Under the pieces are notes generated by a model. That model saw nothing but the letters and a program-made list of their open reading frames with translations. It made no database searches and was not told the DNA's origin. DNA of 64,000 nucleotides, taken from positions 124,001 through 188,000 of the forward strand of contig JALHLU010000008.1 in assembly GCA_022844345.1 (NCBI GenBank), given 5' to 3'. Both the position numbers and the translations under genes were made by a program. This document shows positions 17,382 to 26,256 of the stretch, in pieces. Each line of letters begins with the position of its first letter. Within the stretch, counting starts at the first letter, position 1. This DNA comes from Hyphomonadaceae bacterium (lineage in GTDB: Bacteria > Pseudomonadota > Alphaproteobacteria > Caulobacterales > Hyphomonadaceae).

Positions 17382-19319
17382 CTATTGCTTCGGTTTCAGC
17401 GCGATCATCACATTGCCCGCGCCCTGGCCGAAGAGGCCATAGCCCGAGTTCATGATGACCAGCCCATTCGCAGCAATGATCGAGGCATTGTCGAAAGATC
17501 CGCCATTGCCCTTCACGCCGTTGAGCGTGTCGAACTCCCGCGCAGTGTCGAACGTCCACACCAGCCGGCCGGTCTTGCGCTCCACCATGTAGACGCGGCC
17601 ATCGAGCCCGCCGGTGATGACGTGGTCGCCAATCACGGTCGGTGCGCCCGACAGGCCGAACAGGGCATTGCAGCGCGGCACGAACTTCTTGCGCGCATCC
17701 GTGCAGTCCGGCGCCACCTCGAACTTCCAGTCGATCGACCCGTCATTGAGGTTCACGGCATAAAGTCCGGGCTTCAGAGAGGGATCGACGTCCTGTCCGG
17801 GGATCGAACGCCCGACATAGCTGATCGGCGCATAGACGTGCGTGTCATCTGTCGCGATGCCCCAGTGGATGCCGCCATTGGGTCCGCCCGTTCCGATATC
17901 GCGGCGCCAGACGACCGCGCCCGTATCCGGGTTCATCGCCCACACCGTGCCGGATTTCTGCCCCGCCAGCACAAGCTCCGTCCCGTTGGGCGCCTTCGTG
18001 ATGATGGTCGATGCGCCGAAGTCCACGTCGCGGAAAACCGTCTCGCCTTCAGTCGGGCAGTTCTTCGGTCCCCCCTTGGGGCCGCAGCCCACGTTGAACA
18101 CATCGTCAGGCGTTGCCTGGTGCGACCACTTGATCGACCCGTCCTTCAGGCTGAACGCCATGATGGCGTTGGTGTTCTTGTGCGCAGGCGCAGCGTTCGC
18201 CTCGCCCGTGCCGACATAGAGCTGCTGGCGCTTGAGGTCGATCGACGGCGAGTTCCACACCGGCGCGCCGGCGGGTCCCCACAGCATCTGCCCATCGCCG
18301 CGGTCCTTGATCGGCTTGGCCTGCTCCATCGTGTGGCCTTCCCACACGCGCTTGCCGGTCATCGCATCGAGCGCGACCACGCCGCCATGGATCTTGCAGC
18401 ACTCATACGCATCCTGCGCCGCAAGCATGATCTCGTACTGGGAGGAGGGCGCAATCACCTTGTCGCCCACCAACACCGGCGTGCCGGTCGAGATCGACTT
18501 CTCGAACAGGCCCATGTGCGCGGCCCACAACTCCTTGCCGTTGGCCGCATCGATCATGTGCACAAAGCCGCCCATGTCGCCGACAAGCACGACCTTCTTT
18601 CCGTCCTGCCGCGTGCCGAAGCCCGCGCTGGTGCGAAGCGTCTGCTCGCCTTCATAGATCCACTGGATGCACGGCTTCTGGTTGTCCGAGATGTCGAACG
18701 CGAACAGCCGGTTATTGCTCTCGCCCACCGGCAGGAACAGCGTCGAGCCGACAACCGCCGCCTGGCTGCGCATGGTGATCGCGTTCGGGAACGCCACGGA
18801 CCATGCCAACTCAAGCGTGGTCAGGTCCTTGCCTGCAAGGCCCGCCTTGGCGGGGTCGAGCCGGCGCGTGTTGTTGGTGTCAAACCCGAAAGTCGCAACC
18901 GTCGGCGCCGCATCCAGTTTGGGCGTCGCGCGCGAGGCCGGGCACATCATCGCCGTCGTCCAGCTGTCATCCTGCGCGCCGGCGCTCGCGAGATAGTTCG
19001 AGACGTCCGACACTTCCTTGGAGCTCAGCCCAACCGCCTGCGGGATCATGATCCCTGTCATCAGCGCGTTGGTGATGTGGCCCGGCGTCAGACGCGCCAT
19101 AGTCTCGGCCGAAGGCGCCTTCGTGGCTTCCGAATTGTCGTGGCAGGCCGCGCACCGTGTCTTGTAGATCGCCTCGCCCGGATGCGGCCCGCTTACCTGC
19201 GCGACCGGCTGGGCCTGCGCGGCCGTCGGCGGCGCGTCCGGCGCCGGCGCCTCGACCGGCGTCATGCAGGATGAAAGCAGCAGCGCTGAAATCGACGCCG
19301 TCACGAATGTACGAAGCAT
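17382..19319 (-). CDS. Quinohemoprotein (PQQ + haem c) dehydrogenase, PVA dehydrogenase-like
   Basis: A 645-residue exported protein. A lipoprotein-type signal (LLSSC, Cys18) is followed by a Pro/Ala linker, an N-terminal class I cytochrome c domain (CAACH, C56-H60) ending GLSSKEVSDVSNYLA, and an eight-bladed PQQ beta-propeller with W-motifs (SIKWSHQA, GAVVWRRDI, RLVWTFDT). A vicinal Cys pair, C307-C308, is present as in alcohol-oxidising quinoproteins. Haem first and propeller second is the order of polyvinyl alcohol dehydrogenase. It would oxidise an alcohol in the periplasm and pass electrons via haem c. Substrate unknown. GGGAGGAGA precedes ATG 19319. Confidence 0.88.
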   Translation of the reverse strand: MLRTFVTASISALLLSSCMTPVEAPAPDAPPTAAQAQPVAQVSGPHPGEAIYKTRCAACHDNSEATKAPSAETMARLTPGHITNALMTGIMIPQAVGLSSKEVSDVSNYLASAGAQDDSWTTAMMCPASRATPKLDAAPTVATFGFDTNNTRRLDPAKAGLAGKDLTTLELAWSVAFPNAITMRSQAAVVGSTLFLPVGESNNRLFAFDISDNQKPCIQWIYEGEQTLRTSAGFGTRQDGKKVVLVGDMGGFVHMIDAANGKELWAAHMGLFEKSISTGTPVLVGDKVIAPSSQYEIMLAAQDAYECCKIHGGVVALDAMTGKRVWEGHTMEQAKPIKDRGDGQMLWGPAGAPVWNSPSIDLKRQQLYVGTGEANAAPAHKNTNAIMAFSLKDGSIKWSHQATPDDVFNVGCGPKGGPKNCPTEGETVFRDVDFGASTIITKAPNGTELVLAGQKSGTVWAMNPDTGAVVWRRDIGTGGPNGGIHWGIATDDTHVYAPISYVGRSIPGQDVDPSLKPGLYAVNLNDGSIDWKFEVAPDCTDARKKFVPRCNALFGLSGAPTVIGDHVITGGLDGRVYMVERKTGRLVWTFDTAREFDTLNGVKGNGGSFDNASIIAANGLVIMNSGYGLFGQGAGNVMIALKPKQ

Positions 19320-19394
19320 GGGACAGTCTCCTCCCGCAGGACGCACCGCGTCTGTCGCGCGGCATCATCAGCTGATAGCAGCATCCACCTTACC

Positions 19395-19422
19395 TGACGC
19401 CAACGTCAACTGGTGACGTTGG
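19395..19422 (-). promoter_or_regulatory. Overlapping palindromes upstream of the first PQQ dehydrogenase
   Basis: CCAACGTCA-N5-TGACGTTGG (19400-19422) is a perfect 9-bp inverted repeat. It overlaps TGACG-CCAA-CGTCA (19395-19408), giving three TGACG half-sites in 28 bases. It lies about 75 bases before the start at 19319 and no T-run follows it in either direction, so an operator fits better than a terminator. Confidence 0.5.
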
Positions 19423-19528
19423 GGCACTCAGTTTGTGCTCGCCGCATGCAGTCCGGTCCGCGACTGAGCGAGGCCCGAAAGCGCCCCGCTCACTGCTCCC
19501 CCCTCGCTCATGCCTCGGCCGGCCCCGA

Positions 19529-21535
19529 CTACTCCTTCGGCTTGAACGCCAGCAGCATGTTGCCGCCCGCCTGGCCGAACATCGAATACCCTGAGTTCAC
19601 CAGCAGCAGGCCGTTCGCCGCCGTGATCGAGTTCGAGTCGATCGAGCCGCCCTTGCCCTTCACGCCGTTGATACCGTCGTATTCGCGGGCCGTGTTGAAC
19701 GTCCACAGCAGTTTTCCGGTCTTCGCGTCGTTCACATAAAGCGTGCCATCCAGCGCCGCCGACACCACCGCGCCATCAATCACCGAGGGCGCCGCCGACA
19801 GGATGTTGCCGCGCCAACCGCCCCGCGTGCCAGGCGCCGGCATGGGCGTGCCCGGCGGCGGCTCGGGGTTGAATTGCCACTTGATCTTTCCGGTCTTCGC
19901 ATCGAGCGCATAGATGCCCGGCTTGATGTTGGGATCGCCCTCCCATTCGCCGGCGATCGGGCGGCCGACCTGCGTGATCGGCGCGTAGACCATGTCATTG
20001 TCGAACGCGATGCCCCAGTGAATGCCGCCCAGCGGCCCGCCCGTGCCCAGCGCCGTGCGCCACACCACCTTGCCTGTGTCAGGCTCGAACGCCCAAACCG
20101 ATCCGGACTTCTGCCCCGCATAGAGCAGTTCCTTCTCGTCGCTTCCCTTGCCCAGGATGACAGACGCGCCGAAATCGACATCACGATAGACCGTCTCGTC
20201 CGGGCCCACGCAGTTCAGGCGTTCCTTCGCCGGATTGGGGCCGCAACCCGAATTGAAGATGTCCTTCGGCGTCGCGTGGAAGCTCCACTTCTCCGCGCCC
20301 GTCTTGAGGTCGATGGCGATCACCGCATTGGTGTTCTTGTGCGCCGGCGGCGAGTTGCTTTCTCCCGTCGCGAAGAACACAAGTCCACGGCCTTCATCCA
20401 CCACCGGCGAATTCCAGATCGGCGCGCCCGAAGGCCCCTTCAGCGGCTTGCCATCGCCCCGGTCGCGCAGCGGTCGCGCATCCTCCATCGTGTCATAGCG
20501 CCATTGCTGCGCGCCGGTCTTGGGATCGAGCGACAGCACATAGCCATGGTTGGTGCAGCAGTCGTGATTGTTGTCGACCGCCACCGAAATCTCGAACTGC
20601 GCCACGGGCACGATCACACGATCCTTGAGGATGCTCGGCGTGCCTGTGGTCATCGAATGCGAATAGACGCCCACCGGCTTGGTCCACAGCGCCTTGCCGG
20701 TGCGCGGGTCAACCGCATGCACGGTTGAATCGAGGCCCGAGAACACCAGCAGCGGCGTTCCATCGCCCAGCACGCCATAGGCCACGCTGGTGCGCAGCGG
20801 CGCCTCGCCAGGTGTTGCGTAGACCCACTGCACGCAGGGCTTCGCCGGATCGGCCAAGTCGAGCGCATAGAGTTTGCCATGCTCGGCCACCGGATAGAAA
20901 AGGTTGTCGCCCACAACCGCGCCTTGCGACCGCATCAGCGTCGCATCCGGAAAGGCGATCCCCCACGCCAGTTCCAGCTCGCCCATGTCCGCCGTCGACA
21001 GCCCCGCCTGCGCCGCCGTCATCTTGCGCGTGTTGCGCCAGTCATAGCCGAAGTGTGTCGCTGTCGCTGCGGCCGGCCCCTCGAGGTCCACGGCCGCGCG
21101 CGCGCCTTCGCACTTCAGGTTCGGCGTCCAGTCCGCCGTCTTGGTCGTGTCGCGTCCGGTGACATAGCTCACCACCGATGCGCGCTGGTCCGCGCTGAGG
21201 CCGGCCGCCATGTCCTTCATCTTGCCGTTGGTCAGCGCATAGTTGACGAACTGGAAGCTCATCCCCTTCAACGCCTCACGCGATGGCGAGCGGGTCGCCT
21301 CAGGATTGTCGTGACAAGCAGCGCAGGATTGCTTGTAGACCGCCTCGCCCGGATGCACGCTGGCAACCATCGCGACCGGCGCCGGAGCAGGGGGCGCAAC
21401 CTGCGGCGCGGAAGCCGCCGGCGCCGCTGGCGGTGTTGCGGTGGCCACATCAACTGCCGCCTGCGGCGTCTGGCATGATGCGATGACGGCCAGCGATGCT
21501 GCCGCCAATGCTGTCGCCAGCAGGGACTTGGCCAT
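19529..21535 (-). CDS. Quinohemoprotein (PQQ + haem c) dehydrogenase, second paralogue
   Basis: A 668-residue homologue of the downstream gene with the same architecture: lipobox VIASC (Cys21), a long Ala/Pro linker, CAACH (C71-H75), the cytochrome c end GLSADQRASVVSYVTG, then the PQQ propeller with the vicinal Cys pair C326-C327 and blades such as EKWSFHA and GKVVWRTAL. The two share many stretches, e.g. GPGGIHWGIA-like and HKNTNA, so they arose by tandem duplication. Differences in the linker and in the loop GTPMPAPGTRGGWRGN suggest distinct substrates. GGGAGGA precedes ATG 21535. The 209-bp gap to the next gene holds a separate palindrome, so each may have its own promoter. Confidence 0.88.
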   Translation of the reverse strand: MAKSLLATALAAASLAVIASCQTPQAAVDVATATPPAAPAASAPQVAPPAPAPVAMVASVHPGEAVYKQSCAACHDNPEATRSPSREALKGMSFQFVNYALTNGKMKDMAAGLSADQRASVVSYVTGRDTTKTADWTPNLKCEGARAAVDLEGPAAATATHFGYDWRNTRKMTAAQAGLSTADMGELELAWGIAFPDATLMRSQGAVVGDNLFYPVAEHGKLYALDLADPAKPCVQWVYATPGEAPLRTSVAYGVLGDGTPLLVFSGLDSTVHAVDPRTGKALWTKPVGVYSHSMTTGTPSILKDRVIVPVAQFEISVAVDNNHDCCTNHGYVLSLDPKTGAQQWRYDTMEDARPLRDRGDGKPLKGPSGAPIWNSPVVDEGRGLVFFATGESNSPPAHKNTNAVIAIDLKTGAEKWSFHATPKDIFNSGCGPNPAKERLNCVGPDETVYRDVDFGASVILGKGSDEKELLYAGQKSGSVWAFEPDTGKVVWRTALGTGGPLGGIHWGIAFDNDMVYAPITQVGRPIAGEWEGDPNIKPGIYALDAKTGKIKWQFNPEPPPGTPMPAPGTRGGWRGNILSAAPSVIDGAVVSAALDGTLYVNDAKTGKLLWTFNTAREYDGINGVKGKGGSIDSNSITAANGLLLVNSGYSMFGQAGGNMLLAFKPKE

Positions 21536-21717
21536 GGTGTCCTCCCGAACTGCGCGCTGCGTGGTCCGCAACTGCGCCTGCGTTTGTCTGCTCAGCCTGC
21601 ACCAGCCCTGCAGCGTTGCAAAGCTGGCCGTGACGCCACACCGCAGGCCGCGTGCCAGGCTCGCGCGGATGTGTTCAGGGCTGGACCGGCGCCCCGAAAT
21701 GTCGCCTAAACTCCCCC

Positions 21718-22320
21718 ATGACCAGCTGGAGCATCAACGCCGCCGAACTGCGCATTCCGCGCCGCTCGCGCCTCGCTGCGCACCGGATGATCGTGATCGG
21801 CGATGCACGCGGCCAGGCCGTCCGCCAGATCAACGGCCTCGCCAGCTGGTATGACCAGGCCAACGCCTGCTGGCGCAACAAGCCCATCGGTTATCTGCCG
21901 TCAGACCGGCTGCGCGGCTACGACAGCAAGAGCCACCCACGCACCTTCATGCCGATCAACGGCGCCAGCGGCCCTGACTGGCGCCTCCCCCCGGCCATCG
22001 AAAGCGGCGCCATGCGCGTCCTCGCCGATGGCCTCTCCGCCGAAGCCGTCGACCGGCGCCTCGCTCCGGCCCTTGAAGCGATCCGCCGCATCAACGCGCT
22101 GAGCGAAGGTCCAGAGGGTGGGGCGGGGCTCCCCTATCCCTTCATGGGTTTCGGGCGGAACTCGAACGCCTTCTTCTCCACCATGCTTCGCGTCATGGGC
22201 TTTGAAGAGCCCGCCTTCGCCAACCCGGCCTTCCTCGTGCCGGGTGCACGCGGCCATCTGCTTCCACCCGACGTGGTCAGCGCTTTGCGTACCGCACCCA
22301 CGGCGGCTGCCTCAGGCTGA
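21718..22320 (+). CDS. Protein of unknown function
   Basis: A 200-residue cytoplasmic-looking protein with no signal peptide or membrane segment. The central part (FMPINGASGPDWRLPPA) and the C-terminus (YPFMGFGRNSNAFFSTMLRVMG) look conserved in style, and the latter resembles the end of a peptidase- or toxin-like fold, but no family could be named. ATG 21718 lacks a Shine-Dalgarno. It is divergent from the second PQQ dehydrogenase. Confidence 0.6.
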   Translation: MTSWSINAAELRIPRRSRLAAHRMIVIGDARGQAVRQINGLASWYDQANACWRNKPIGYLPSDRLRGYDSKSHPRTFMPINGASGPDWRLPPAIESGAMRVLADGLSAEAVDRRLAPALEAIRRINALSEGPEGGAGLPYPFMGFGRNSNAFFSTMLRVMGFEEPAFANPAFLVPGARGHLLPPDVVSALRTAPTAAASG

Positions 22321-22699
22321 GAACCTGGCGAGGGCGAGTCGCCGGTGCGCGCTGGGTCCGCCCGTTATTCGCGCTTGCGGCAACGGGCAGGTGATCCGAC
22401 TCTCACCCGATTGTGATTCCCGGCGCGCGATTCCGCGCGCGGCAGCCTCCCTTGCGTCTGCATCGGGCCGCCATAAGCGCGCGCATTTTTGATGACAGGT
22501 CGAAAAGACACACTCGAACAGGCGACTTTGTCTCACGTCCTCGCGCCAGTATTGCGCTCGCAGGGGAGGTCGGTATGTTCCCCCCTGCGTCAGCCCGGCG
22601 CTTGTTTCCAATCAATCCGCCCGCAGCAGTTTGCGGAGACGGGGACGGACATCGTCACAGGAAACGGCCTATAGGTGATTGGGCGAACGGGGAGGAGAC
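22321..22699. other. Intergenic region, about 380 bp
   Basis: A leader region before the secreted protein gene at 22700. It has several short GC palindromes near 22425-22445 (GCGCGCGATTCCGCGCGC). No convincing gene, promoter or terminator was identified. Confidence 0.5.
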
Positions 22700-23644
22700 A
22701 TGAAAAAGCTCGTATCAGTGATGGCTTTGGCGTGCGCGCTCGGCGCCTGCCAGACAATGCCAATGGATAGCGCATCGTCAGCGGCGACAGCCGACGCGCC
22801 TGCGCCCATGGCCTGGAAAGCCAAGCGCGGACCGGACGGCGTGCACCCCGATCTCAACGGTGTGTGGCAGGTCCTGAACCCGGCCAACTATAACATCGAG
22901 GCTCACCCGGCTTCGGCTGCGCTGCAGATGCGCGAAGGGCCTTATGTGCCCGTGCCGCATGCTTCGGTTGTGGCCCTTGGCGCCATCGGCGCTGTTCCGG
23001 CCGGCATCGGCATCGTCCAGGGCGACGGCAAGATCCCGTACACCCCGGACGCGCTCGTCCAGCGTGACGCGAACCGCGCCCGCGCTGTCGAGCTTGACCC
23101 GGAAGTGCACTGCTACCTGCCGGGTATCCCGCGCGCCAACTACATGGACAAGCCGTTCCAGATCTTCCACTCGGATTCGGCCGTGTTCTTCGCGTACGAA
23201 TACGCCGGCGCCGTCCGCAACGTCTTCCTGCAGGATCCGGAAGATCCGCCGCTCGATTCGTGGATGGGCACCTCCTACGGCAAGTGGGAAGGCGACACCT
23301 TCGTCGTCGAAGTCCGCGGCCTGCTGCAGGACACCTGGCTTGACCGTTCGGGCAACCACCACGGCTACGCCACCAAGGTGATCGAGCGCTGGACGCCGCT
23401 GTCCGACTACCACATGCGCTATGAAGCCGAGATCATCGACGAGGAGGTTTACACCAAGCCGCTCAAGATCTCGTTCGTCCTCTACAAGAAGATCGAAGAG
23501 GATGCTCAGCTGCAGCAGTTCAAGTGCGTCGAGTTTGTCGAGGAGCTGATGTACGGCCACCTCCGCAAGAACCCGCTGCCGGGTCCTGCCCTGGAGCGCG
23601 CCAAGCGCGAAGCTGAACAGCGCGCGGCCGAAGCAAACGAATAG
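22700..23644 (+). CDS. Secreted lipoprotein of an unnamed PDLxGxW family
   Basis: A 314-residue protein with lipobox LGAC (Cys14). The mature part opens HPDLNGVWQVLNPANYNIEAHP. The second half has GKWEGDTFVVEV, ATKVIERWTPLSDYHMRYEAEI and a lysine- and glutamate-rich C-terminus. The 31820-32815 gene product shares PDFQGVVW, ARWDGDTLVITTV and IIERYTRLSE in the same order, so the two are members of one exported family. Its function is not known to me. It sits near two PQQ dehydrogenases and a DUF6152 gene, which suggests a part in periplasmic oxidation. GGGGAGGAGAC precedes ATG 22700. Confidence 0.75.
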   Translation: MKKLVSVMALACALGACQTMPMDSASSAATADAPAPMAWKAKRGPDGVHPDLNGVWQVLNPANYNIEAHPASAALQMREGPYVPVPHASVVALGAIGAVPAGIGIVQGDGKIPYTPDALVQRDANRARAVELDPEVHCYLPGIPRANYMDKPFQIFHSDSAVFFAYEYAGAVRNVFLQDPEDPPLDSWMGTSYGKWEGDTFVVEVRGLLQDTWLDRSGNHHGYATKVIERWTPLSDYHMRYEAEIIDEEVYTKPLKISFVLYKKIEEDAQLQQFKCVEFVEELMYGHLRKNPLPGPALERAKREAEQRAAEANE

Positions 23645-23976
23645 GCTGAAAACGAACTCCGGCGGGGTCTTGTGCATCAGGACTCCGCCGGTTTTCCGCT
23701 GCCAGCGCGTTGAAGTTGTTGTGAACGGCCGTGTTCACGAACGTCTGGCGCGGCCGGGACCCAGAAACACCGTTTGAATCAGTGCAAAACGGTAGATGGG
23801 GTCCAGATCTGGCGTTCACGCGCAGGAAGACGCGACGCAGTTGGCGTCTTGAGCGCGGCGGACGACAGGACTAAAACGAAGGTAATTTCAGGGGTGCTGG
23901 TAGAAGAGCCTGGCAACAGGGTGCAGCCCTCATCAAAATCACGGCGGCGCCCACCCGCTGGATCTGGAGGAAGTAG
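23645..23976. other. Intergenic region, about 330 bp
   Basis: It contains the terminator of the preceding lipoprotein gene. The rest leads to the DUF6152 gene with GGAGGAAG in front of its ATG. No operator was recognised. Confidence 0.5.
23659..23695 (+). terminator. Intrinsic terminator after the PDLxGxW lipoprotein gene
   Basis: A stem of about 13 bp with two wobble pairs (23659-23671 with 23679-23691) is followed by TTTT. Confidence 0.75.
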
Positions 23977-24510
23977 ATGAAGAACAAAGTTCGTCTTGTT
24001 GTCGCGGGTCTGGCCCTGGCCGCCCTGACGACTGTCGGCGCCGGTACGGCCGCCTACGCGCACCACGCTTTCGCGGCTGAATTCGACGCCGAGAAGCCCG
24101 TGCTGCTGAAAGGCAAAGTCGATCACGTCGAGTGGGTGAACCCCCACACCTGGATCCACATCAACGTCCCGAACGTGGATAACGCCGGGAAGGCCAAGCA
24201 GGGCTCCACCTTCAACTGGGCGATCGAGGGCGGCACGCCCAACACACTCGTCCGCACGGGCGTCAACAAGAACTCGCTGAAGCCGGGCACGGAAGTTGTG
24301 GTCCGCGGCTACCAGTCGAAGGACGCGCTCTGCACGAAAGAGTGGAAGGGCAAGACCCTGAAAACCTCCACCTGCAAGGCCAACGGCCGCGACGTGACGT
24401 TCCCGAACGGCTGCAAGCTGTTCGTCGGTTCCTCGGGCACGAACGCTCCGGATGACGGAGCGGATCCGACCGAAGGCGGCGCGAACGCCAACAAGTGCGC
24501 CGCGATCTAA
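23977..24510 (+). CDS. DUF6152-family secreted protein
   Basis: A 177-residue exported protein with a Sec signal ending AYAHH. The mature N-terminus HHAFAAEFD and the motif VDHVEWVNPHTWIHI are the core of DUF6152. A small OB-like domain with TEVVVRGY follows. Here the family domain is extended by a Cys-rich C-terminal part with five Cys (CTKEWKG, CKANG, CKLF, ANKCAAI). Function unknown. In my recollection such genes often neighbour exported oxidoreductases, as here. GGAGGAAG precedes the ATG and a terminator follows, so it is its own unit. Confidence 0.8.
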   Translation: MKNKVRLVVAGLALAALTTVGAGTAAYAHHAFAAEFDAEKPVLLKGKVDHVEWVNPHTWIHINVPNVDNAGKAKQGSTFNWAIEGGTPNTLVRTGVNKNSLKPGTEVVVRGYQSKDALCTKEWKGKTLKTSTCKANGRDVTFPNGCKLFVGSSGTNAPDDGADPTEGGANANKCAAI

Positions 24511-24540
24511 CGCGGCTCCCTTGAGCTGGGCATGACGATT

Positions 24541-24572
24541 GGCCCGCCGTCCACAAGGACGGCGGGCCTTTT
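24541..24572 (+). terminator. Intrinsic terminator of the DUF6152 gene
   Basis: A perfect 12-bp stem (24541-24552 with 24557-24568), loop ACAA, then TTTT. Confidence 0.88.
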
Positions 24573-24610
24573 CGTTTGGGGTGGCGCCCCTCGGCTTGAC
24601 GCTGGAACAA

Positions 24611-24653
24611 ACCCCCACCTGACCTTCCCCTGAAAGGGGGGGCAGGTGGGGGT
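24611..24653. repeat. Dispersed palindromic repeat (CCCCCACCTG type)
   Basis: Arms ACCCCCACCTGACC and GGCAGGTGGGGGT enclose an inner TTCCCC/GGGGGG pair. Related elements with GGTGGGGGTC at the right end occur at 38791-38836 and 47280-47324, all between genes. Confidence 0.7.
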
Positions 24654-24788
24654 CTGTCTCCGCAAGCACCAACGCTCCGGATACTCTTGGTCCATGTTCA
24701 GGTCTGGAGTTCGCGCAAAAGGCGCCGTTGCCTGCATCTTGGACGCATGCTTGGGTGTTGGCATGTCGAAAAGACCCTGAGGGAAGGC

Positions 24789-25079
24789 ATGCGAAGCACG
24801 AAGCCAGTCCTTCTGGTATTGCTGATGCTGCTTGCGCTTCTGGGCGCAGGTTTGATTGTTCTGGCGAATATCGGCGACGCGTCGGTTGTTGCGGCTACTG
24901 GGGGCGTCTATGGCGCACTTGAGTCAGCCGGCGCGCAAGACAATGTCGCTCTACGCAATGATCTCTACGCCACTGTCCTGCGTCTCAAGGAGCCGTGGGC
25001 GGCAGTCAACTTGAGCGGCGTTATCGCGCTCTTACTGTCACTCGTCGCGTTAGCGACTGTATGGCGGAAACGCGAATAG
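24789..25079 (+). CDS. Small membrane protein of unknown function
   Basis: A 96-residue protein with two hydrophobic helices, one near the N-terminus (VLLVLLMLLALLGAGLIVLA) and one near the C-terminus (VIALLLSLVALATVW, then WRKRE). The loop between them is likely periplasmic and Ala/Gly-rich. GAGGGAAGGC precedes ATG 24789. No family was recognised and it has no close operon partner. Confidence 0.6.
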   Translation: MRSTKPVLLVLLMLLALLGAGLIVLANIGDASVVAATGGVYGALESAGAQDNVALRNDLYATVLRLKEPWAAVNLSGVIALLLSLVALATVWRKRE

Positions 25080-25296
25080 CATCTGCGTTCGGCGATTTGG
25101 CGAACTGCGTCGTCCGTCCGTGCCAGCCAGCAATGCCACGCCTGCACAATGGCGCTGCATCGCCAGATCAGACATTCTCTCTTCGCTTCGATGACGGCGT
25201 GCTTTCAGTTTCCGGCTGTCTACGGGGCAGAAACCACCGTCGCCATTGTCCATGAAAGTTGACCAGGGTGGGGCCGGTTGCGATACGTCCCCCCGT

Positions 25297-26016
25297 ATGG
25301 ATTGGGACGCCTTCTTCACGGTGCATCGCGACCTGCCTCGGGAGGGCCCGGGGCTCGCCGATGATGTCGCTTGGGCAGGGCGACTGAGCGCGGTGCCCAG
25401 GCATGGGAAGGTATGCGACGCCGGATGCGGTCCTGGCGGCGACCTTGCGGCTCTGCGTCAGCTTGTCCCCGAAGGACAGGTCGATGGGGTTGAGACTGTC
25501 GCGCATTTTGTCGAGGCGGCGACAAAGCGGTTCGCGGGCGATCCGTCAGTGCGTATCATCGAAGCCGACATGAAGAACCTGATCGGTCCCTATGATCTGA
25601 TATGGTCTGCAGGCGCGGTCTATTTTCTGGGTGTGACGCGGGCATTGAACGCTTGGCGCGGTGCGTTGACCGGGACCGGTGCCGTTGCTTTCAGTCATCC
25701 CTGCCTGTTCACCGACTCGCCCTCCGAGGCTGCGCTGGCGTTTTGGGAGGCCGAACCTGGAAGCATCGGCACGGAAAGCACAACTCGCGCGGAGATCGCA
25801 TCTGCCGGCTGGCAAGTACTCGCAGCGCGTCAACTCACCGACGATGCCTGGTCCGTCTACTATGACCCTATGCTGGCGCGCTGCGACAAGCTGGAAGCGG
25901 CAGGAGCAAGCGACGCCGTTGCGTCTGCTATTGCTGCGGCCCGCATGGAAGCTGCCAGTTGGCGCATCGTGGCGGGCGAAACAGGCTATATGCTCTATGT
26001 CGTTCGCCCTTGTTGA
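25297..26016 (+). CDS. Class I SAM-dependent methyltransferase
   Basis: A 239-residue methyltransferase resembling trans-aconitate methyltransferase-like enzymes: motif I VCDAGCGPGGDLAALR, an acidic residue in DGVET, IIEADMKN, then DLIWSAGAVYFLG. The C-terminal half (WSVYYDPMLARCDKL) is typical of a GNAT/aconitate-type partner domain. Substrate unknown. ATG 25297 (MDWDAFF) is preferred over the TTG at 25246 because the homologous N-terminus begins there. It is a single gene. Confidence 0.8.
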   Translation: MDWDAFFTVHRDLPREGPGLADDVAWAGRLSAVPRHGKVCDAGCGPGGDLAALRQLVPEGQVDGVETVAHFVEAATKRFAGDPSVRIIEADMKNLIGPYDLIWSAGAVYFLGVTRALNAWRGALTGTGAVAFSHPCLFTDSPSEAALAFWEAEPGSIGTESTTRAEIASAGWQVLAARQLTDDAWSVYYDPMLARCDKLEAAGASDAVASAIAAARMEAASWRIVAGETGYMLYVVRPC

Positions 26017-26199
26017 GTTTTGTCGCCTGCGCCACGCTGGGGAACCAGCGCACGGCGCCCTGCTGCAACTGACTGCAATGGGCCAAAACCCGCCCACCCG
26101 GCCTTCAGGCGTCAAAGACTGCGGTCACTCCCAATTCGTCCGCCACTTTCTCGCGGCGCCGCTGATCGCACAGCCAGCCGCCCTTCCGAACCACGCACG

Positions 26200-26234
26200 A
26201 AAAAGCCCCGGAGGATGATGTCCTCCGGGGCTTT
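26200..26234 (-). terminator. Intrinsic terminator of the DUF6644 operon
   Basis: A perfect 14-bp stem (26202-26215 with 26221-26234), loop of 5, then TTTTT on the minus strand. It lies 22 bases after the stop of the last gene of the operon. Confidence 0.9.
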
Positions 26235-26256
26235 CCGTTTGATCGTGCAGCCTGCG

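Noticed and set aside
17298-19274. Long plus-strand frame opposite the first PQQ dehydrogenase
   Set aside because: Shadow frame rich in Arg and His; the dehydrogenase on the minus strand has all its domains and a good ribosome-binding site.
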